From Bacteroidota bacterium (GTDB taxonomy: Bacteria; Bacteroidota; Ignavibacteria; SZUA-365): 8,433 nt of DNA. Made by a program: the position numbers and the translations under genes. The stretch is taken from NCBI GenBank assembly GCA_018224345.1, contig JAGTUW010000237.1, forward strand, positions 1 to 8,433, in the 5' to 3' direction. The notes under the pieces are model-generated. The model searched no databases. It was not told the DNA's origin and worked only from the letters and a program-made list of their open reading frames with translations. This document shows, piece after piece, positions 5,898 through 8,433 of this stretch; the stretch's first letter is position 1; every line of letters begins with the position of its first letter.

Positions 5898-6833
5898 ATG
5901 AGATTTCAGAATATAAACGAGACAATCGGACGCACACCTTTGGTGCAGCTCAACAGGCTTTCTCCCGAACATGGCGCAACGGTGTGGGTCAAACTTGAAT
6001 CATTCAATCCCCTGGGCTGTGTCAAGGAACGTCCCGCACTCTATATGATCGAGGCGGCGGAGCAGGCGGGGTTGATTTCTCCCGAGCAGAGTCTCATCAT
6101 CGAACCTACATCGGGCAATACCGGTATCGGCCTGGCGATGGTCTGTGCCGTCAAGGGGTATCGGCTGATCCTGACCATGCCCGAGACCATGAGTATAGAA
6201 CGACGGAGCATCCTCGCACATCTCGGTGCGGAACTTATGTTGACCGACGGAACGAAAGGCATGAACGGCGCGATTGCACGGGCCGAGGAGCTCGCCAGTG
6301 AATACGACGGCGTCTTCATCCCGCAGCAGTTCCGCAATCATGCCAATGTCACCTCGCATCGCGAAACGACAGCGGCGGAAATTCTCTCGGATATGGAGGG
6401 ACTCACGATTGACGCCTTTGTTTCCGGTGTCGGTACGGGTGGGACGATCACCGGTGTCGGACAGGTTCTGCGCGAACGTTTCGGGGATGCAACACGCATC
6501 ATCGCTGTTGAACCTGCAGATTCACCAGTGCTCAGCGGCGGTGAGCCCGGTCCACATAAAATTCAGGGTATCGGGGCAGGGTTTGTACCGGAAATCCTCG
6601 ACAACGCCGTCATCGACGAAATCATGACTGTCACAACCGAACAGGCTGTCGATACAGCAAGACAGCTTGCACGACGCGAGGGCATGTTCGTCGGAATCTC
6701 CTGCGGTGCCGCTGCGTATGCCGCGATCGAATACGCCAGACGTAGTGCTCCCGGGCGCAATGTCGTCACTGTTTTGCCTGATACTGGAGAACGCTATCTC
6801 TCTACGGTGCTGTTCGAGGACGTGCAATCATGA
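5898..6833 (+). CDS. cysK: Cysteine synthase (O-acetylserine sulfhydrylase), PLP-dependent
   Basis: It replaces the acetyl group of O-acetylserine with sulfide to give cysteine. The protein has 311 residues from the ATG at 5898, the family's usual length, beginning FQNINETIGRTPLVQLNRL as CysK proteins do. PLP-binding features are present: lysine K43 in GCVKERP, the phosphate- and substrate-binding loop TSGNTG (71-76), the glycine loop GTGGT (179-183), and GISCG (266-270). The segment from SPVLSGG to GIGAGFVPEIL (209-233) is typical of CysK rather than CysM. Two residues differ from the common pattern: C41 and E44 around the lysine, where Ser and Asp are usual (GSVKDR). QFRNHANVTSHRETTAAEI (144-162) replaces the commoner QF-NPAN...TTGPEI. 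It follows cysE by 140 bases and probably works with it. A few relatives act as CBS or use other donors, so its exact substrate preference is inferred. Confidence 0.93.
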   Translation: MRFQNINETIGRTPLVQLNRLSPEHGATVWVKLESFNPLGCVKERPALYMIEAAEQAGLISPEQSLIIEPTSGNTGIGLAMVCAVKGYRLILTMPETMSIERRSILAHLGAELMLTDGTKGMNGAIARAEELASEYDGVFIPQQFRNHANVTSHRETTAAEILSDMEGLTIDAFVSGVGTGGTITGVGQVLRERFGDATRIIAVEPADSPVLSGGEPGPHKIQGIGAGFVPEILDNAVIDEIMTVTTEQAVDTARQLARREGMFVGISCGAAAYAAIEYARRSAPGRNVVTVLPDTGERYLSTVLFEDVQS

Positions 6834-6898
6834 GGCTGCCATGAGGGCTCCGCTCTGCCTGGTGGGAGCATCTTCAGGCCTGGAAGGGCTGGCCAGGG

Positions 6899-6919
6899 AA
6901 AGCAGCGTGCTTTGATTTT
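6899..6919 (+). terminator. Weak terminator-like hairpin between cysK and hpnC
   Basis: AAAGCA-GCG-TGCTTT forms a perfect six-base inverted repeat with a three-base loop, followed by GATTTT. The stem is short and A/T-rich and the T run is only four, so it is a weak candidate. Its position 65 bases after the cysK stop and 26 before the hpnC start would separate the two units. Confidence 0.22.
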
Positions 6920-6945
6920 GTGCGCCGGATAGGCAATTTGAGCGC

Positions 6946-7851
6946 ATGAATGCTTCTGTCGCCCCCGAACTGCGGGAGGCCTACCGGTATTGCCTGCGCC
7001 TGGCGCGTTCACATTACGAGAATTTCCCGGTCGCCTCGCTGCTCCTGCCTCGACGTCTGCGTCCCCATATCGCGGCGGTCTACGCTTTTGCCCGGCATGC
7101 CGATGATATCGCCGACGAAGGGACGGCCACCGCCGCGCAGCGCCGCGAGGCACTCGAGCGCTGGCGCGAACAATTGCGTGCCGCCTGCCATGCACCTGCC
7201 GGAGCGTCAGCGGGTTGCCAGGCGGGACATGCTGTCTTTCTGGCCCTCGGCGATACCATTGATCGCTTCGGTATTCCGGAACAGTTGTTTCACGACCTGC
7301 TCGACGCCTTCGTGCGCGATACGCAACAACAGCAGTACGAAACCTTTGATGAGCTCCTCGATTATTGCCGCTGTTCGGCGAATCCGGTCGGACGCATCGT
7401 GCTTGCGTTGTTCGGACGGCTGGACAGACAGACGGCGGCACCTTCCGATGCATTGTGTACCGGTCTGCAACTCGTGAATTTCTGGCAGGACGTCTCCGTC
7501 GACAGGCGCAAGCCGCGACTGTATCTGCCACTGGAGGATGTCCGTCGCTTCGGTCTCGAAGCAGATGACATTCTCTACGGAGAGGATACACACGCGACGC
7601 GGACCCTGCTGGCATTCCAGGTCGAGCGCAGCCGGGATTTTTTCAGGGCAGCAGCCGCACTGCCGCCGCTTGTGCCGTACCGTCTGCGGCTGGAATTGTC
7701 GGCAATTCACAGAGGGGGGCTGCGTATTCTTGAAAAAATAGAAAAACAACGTTATAATGTACTGCGCTCACGTCCCACGCTGTCGTTTGCCGATATGCTT
7801 GCGACCTTTTCCGGTGCTGTGTTGAAAGGAAGTGGACATGCAGGATTATGA
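6946..7851 (+). CDS. hpnC: Squalene synthase HpnC (hydroxysqualene synthase)
   Basis: In the HpnCDE route HpnC converts presqualene diphosphate to hydroxysqualene. This 301-residue protein has the trans-isoprenyl diphosphate synthase head-to-head fold. SHYENFPVAS (22-31) followed by LLPRRLRPHIAAVYAFARHADDIADE is the HpnC-type N-terminus. The first Asp-rich Mg-binding motif is DDIADE (53-58). LDYCRCSANPVGR (138-150) and LQLVNFWQDVSVDRR (174-188) contain the second motif, with D182 and D186. NFWQD rather than NIVRD is what separates HpnC from HpnD. A QQQQY run (127-131) stands where many relatives have a basic residue before the Tyr. The ATG at 6946 lacks a strong RBS but fits the family's N-terminus. 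Its end overlaps hpnD by 14 bases in another frame, implying translational coupling. The product probably feeds squalene to hopanoid synthesis or a related lipid; no cyclase is in the window, so the end product is inferred. Confidence 0.92.
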   Translation: MNASVAPELREAYRYCLRLARSHYENFPVASLLLPRRLRPHIAAVYAFARHADDIADEGTATAAQRREALERWREQLRAACHAPAGASAGCQAGHAVFLALGDTIDRFGIPEQLFHDLLDAFVRDTQQQQYETFDELLDYCRCSANPVGRIVLALFGRLDRQTAAPSDALCTGLQLVNFWQDVSVDRRKPRLYLPLEDVRRFGLEADDILYGEDTHATRTLLAFQVERSRDFFRAAAALPPLVPYRLRLELSAIHRGGLRILEKIEKQRYNVLRSRPTLSFADMLATFSGAVLKGSGHAGL

Positions 7852-8433
7852 TATAGCCGCCGACATTACGCGAAAGAGCAAAACCAACTTTATGGTCTCT
7901 TTTGCGATGTTGCCCGAGGAGAAGCGCGATGCGATTCACACCGTCTATGCCTTCTGCCGCTGCACCGACGACATCGTCGACGAAGATGGCGACCCTGATG
8001 GCAAATCGGCGCGGTTGCAGCGCTGGGGTGAAGAGCTTGAGAAGGGACTGCGCAATGAAAGCAGTCATCCGCTGCTCAACAGACTCAATGTCATTGCAAC
8101 ACGCTTCAACATTCCCGCCGTACATTTCTTCGATCTGATTCGCGGCATGCGTATGGATCTTGAGCGCACCCGCTATGAGACGTTCGACGAGCTATATGAC
8201 TATTGCTACAATGTCGCTTCCACCGTCGGTCTGATGTGCAGCGAAATCTTCGGGTACAAACACGAACAGACGCGGGAGTATGCAGTCAATCTCGGTTTTG
8301 CGCTGCAACTCACCAATATCGTGCGTGACGTGAAAACAGACGCTGACATTGGCCGTATCTACCTGCCCCGCGAGGACTTCGAGCGCTTCGGCTACAGTTA
8401 CGATGAACTGCTTGCTTCCGTATACAACGAACA
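7838..8433 (+). CDS. hpnD: Presqualene diphosphate synthase HpnD, N-terminal part (runs off window)
   Basis: The reading frame is open from the ATG at 7838 to the last base, giving 198 codons with no stop; family members are about 280 residues, so roughly 80 residues lie outside. HpnD condenses two farnesyl diphosphates to presqualene diphosphate. AAGGA ends seven bases before the ATG, inside hpnC. The sequence shows KSKTNFMVSFAMLP (13-26), VYAFCRCTDDIVDE with the first Asp motif (36-49), DLERTRYETFDELYDYCYNVASTVGL (starting at 107), and the second motif in LQLTNIVRDVKTDADIGRIYLP (starting at 157; D164 and D168). NIVRD, RY and the D-x-GR-YLP loop place it with HpnD/phytoene synthase rather than HpnC. 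Alone it could be read as a phytoene synthase (CrtB), but directly following hpnC it is most likely hpnD. Nothing visible suggests inactivation. Confidence 0.85.
   Translation, partial: MQDYDIAADITRKSKTNFMVSFAMLPEEKRDAIHTVYAFCRCTDDIVDEDGDPDGKSARLQRWGEELEKGLRNESSHPLLNRLNVIATRFNIPAVHFFDLIRGMRMDLERTRYETFDELYDYCYNVASTVGLMCSEIFGYKHEQTREYAVNLGFALQLTNIVRDVKTDADIGRIYLPREDFERFGYSYDELLASVYNE

Noticed and set aside
6850..6875. GCTCC...GGAGC inverted repeat after cysK as a terminator
   Set aside because: The five-base stem has a 13-base loop and no following T run.

Overview
The window looks like a chromosomal stretch of ordinary metabolic and cell-envelope genes from a Gram-negative bacterium of moderate G+C content (roughly mid-50s percent by eye). 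Two probable outer-membrane beta-barrel proteins with signal peptides indicate a Gram-negative cell. A DPP-IV-type S9 peptidase, a long EpsC-type serine acetyltransferase and an hpnC-hpnD squalene pair together suggest the Bacteroidota/Chlorobiota/Ignavibacteriota side of the FCB group. That placement is an inference. I see no rRNA, tRNA, CRISPR array, insertion sequence or phage gene.

Layout. Left block (minus strand, 3458 down to 46): a small outer-membrane barrel-like protein, a GNAT acetyltransferase of the spermidine/thialysine acetyltransferase type, and a complete secreted dipeptidyl peptidase IV. The gaps are 34 and 31 bases, so they could be one transcript read in the order barrel, GNAT, peptidase. 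Divergent from it is an 81-residue, strongly acidic protein of unknown function (plus strand, 3549-3794). It converges on a DUF481-family outer-membrane protein (minus strand, 4613-3825).

Centre: a 211-base divergent intergenic region (4614-4824) holds two inverted repeats, a 9-base direct repeat and a three-codon mini-ORF ahead of the DUF481 gene. It is the most regulatory-looking DNA in the window. Then come cysE (serine O-acetyltransferase) and cysK (O-acetylserine sulfhydrylase), which together convert serine plus sulfide to cysteine. CysE ends in Tyr-Val-Ile, the kind of tail that docks in the CysK active site in known cysteine synthase complexes, so the two products probably form that complex.

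Right block: hpnC and hpnD, overlapping by 14 bases, encode two enzymes of the three-step route from farnesyl diphosphate to squalene (HpnD, then HpnC, then HpnE). hpnD is cut by the window end. hpnE, the third enzyme, would be expected beyond it.

I found no convincing new defence, mobile or biosynthetic system. The items most worth a second look are the CysE docking tail and His-rich segment, the CysK lysine-loop variant, the operator-like repeats at 4687-4794, and the unidentified small acidic protein.
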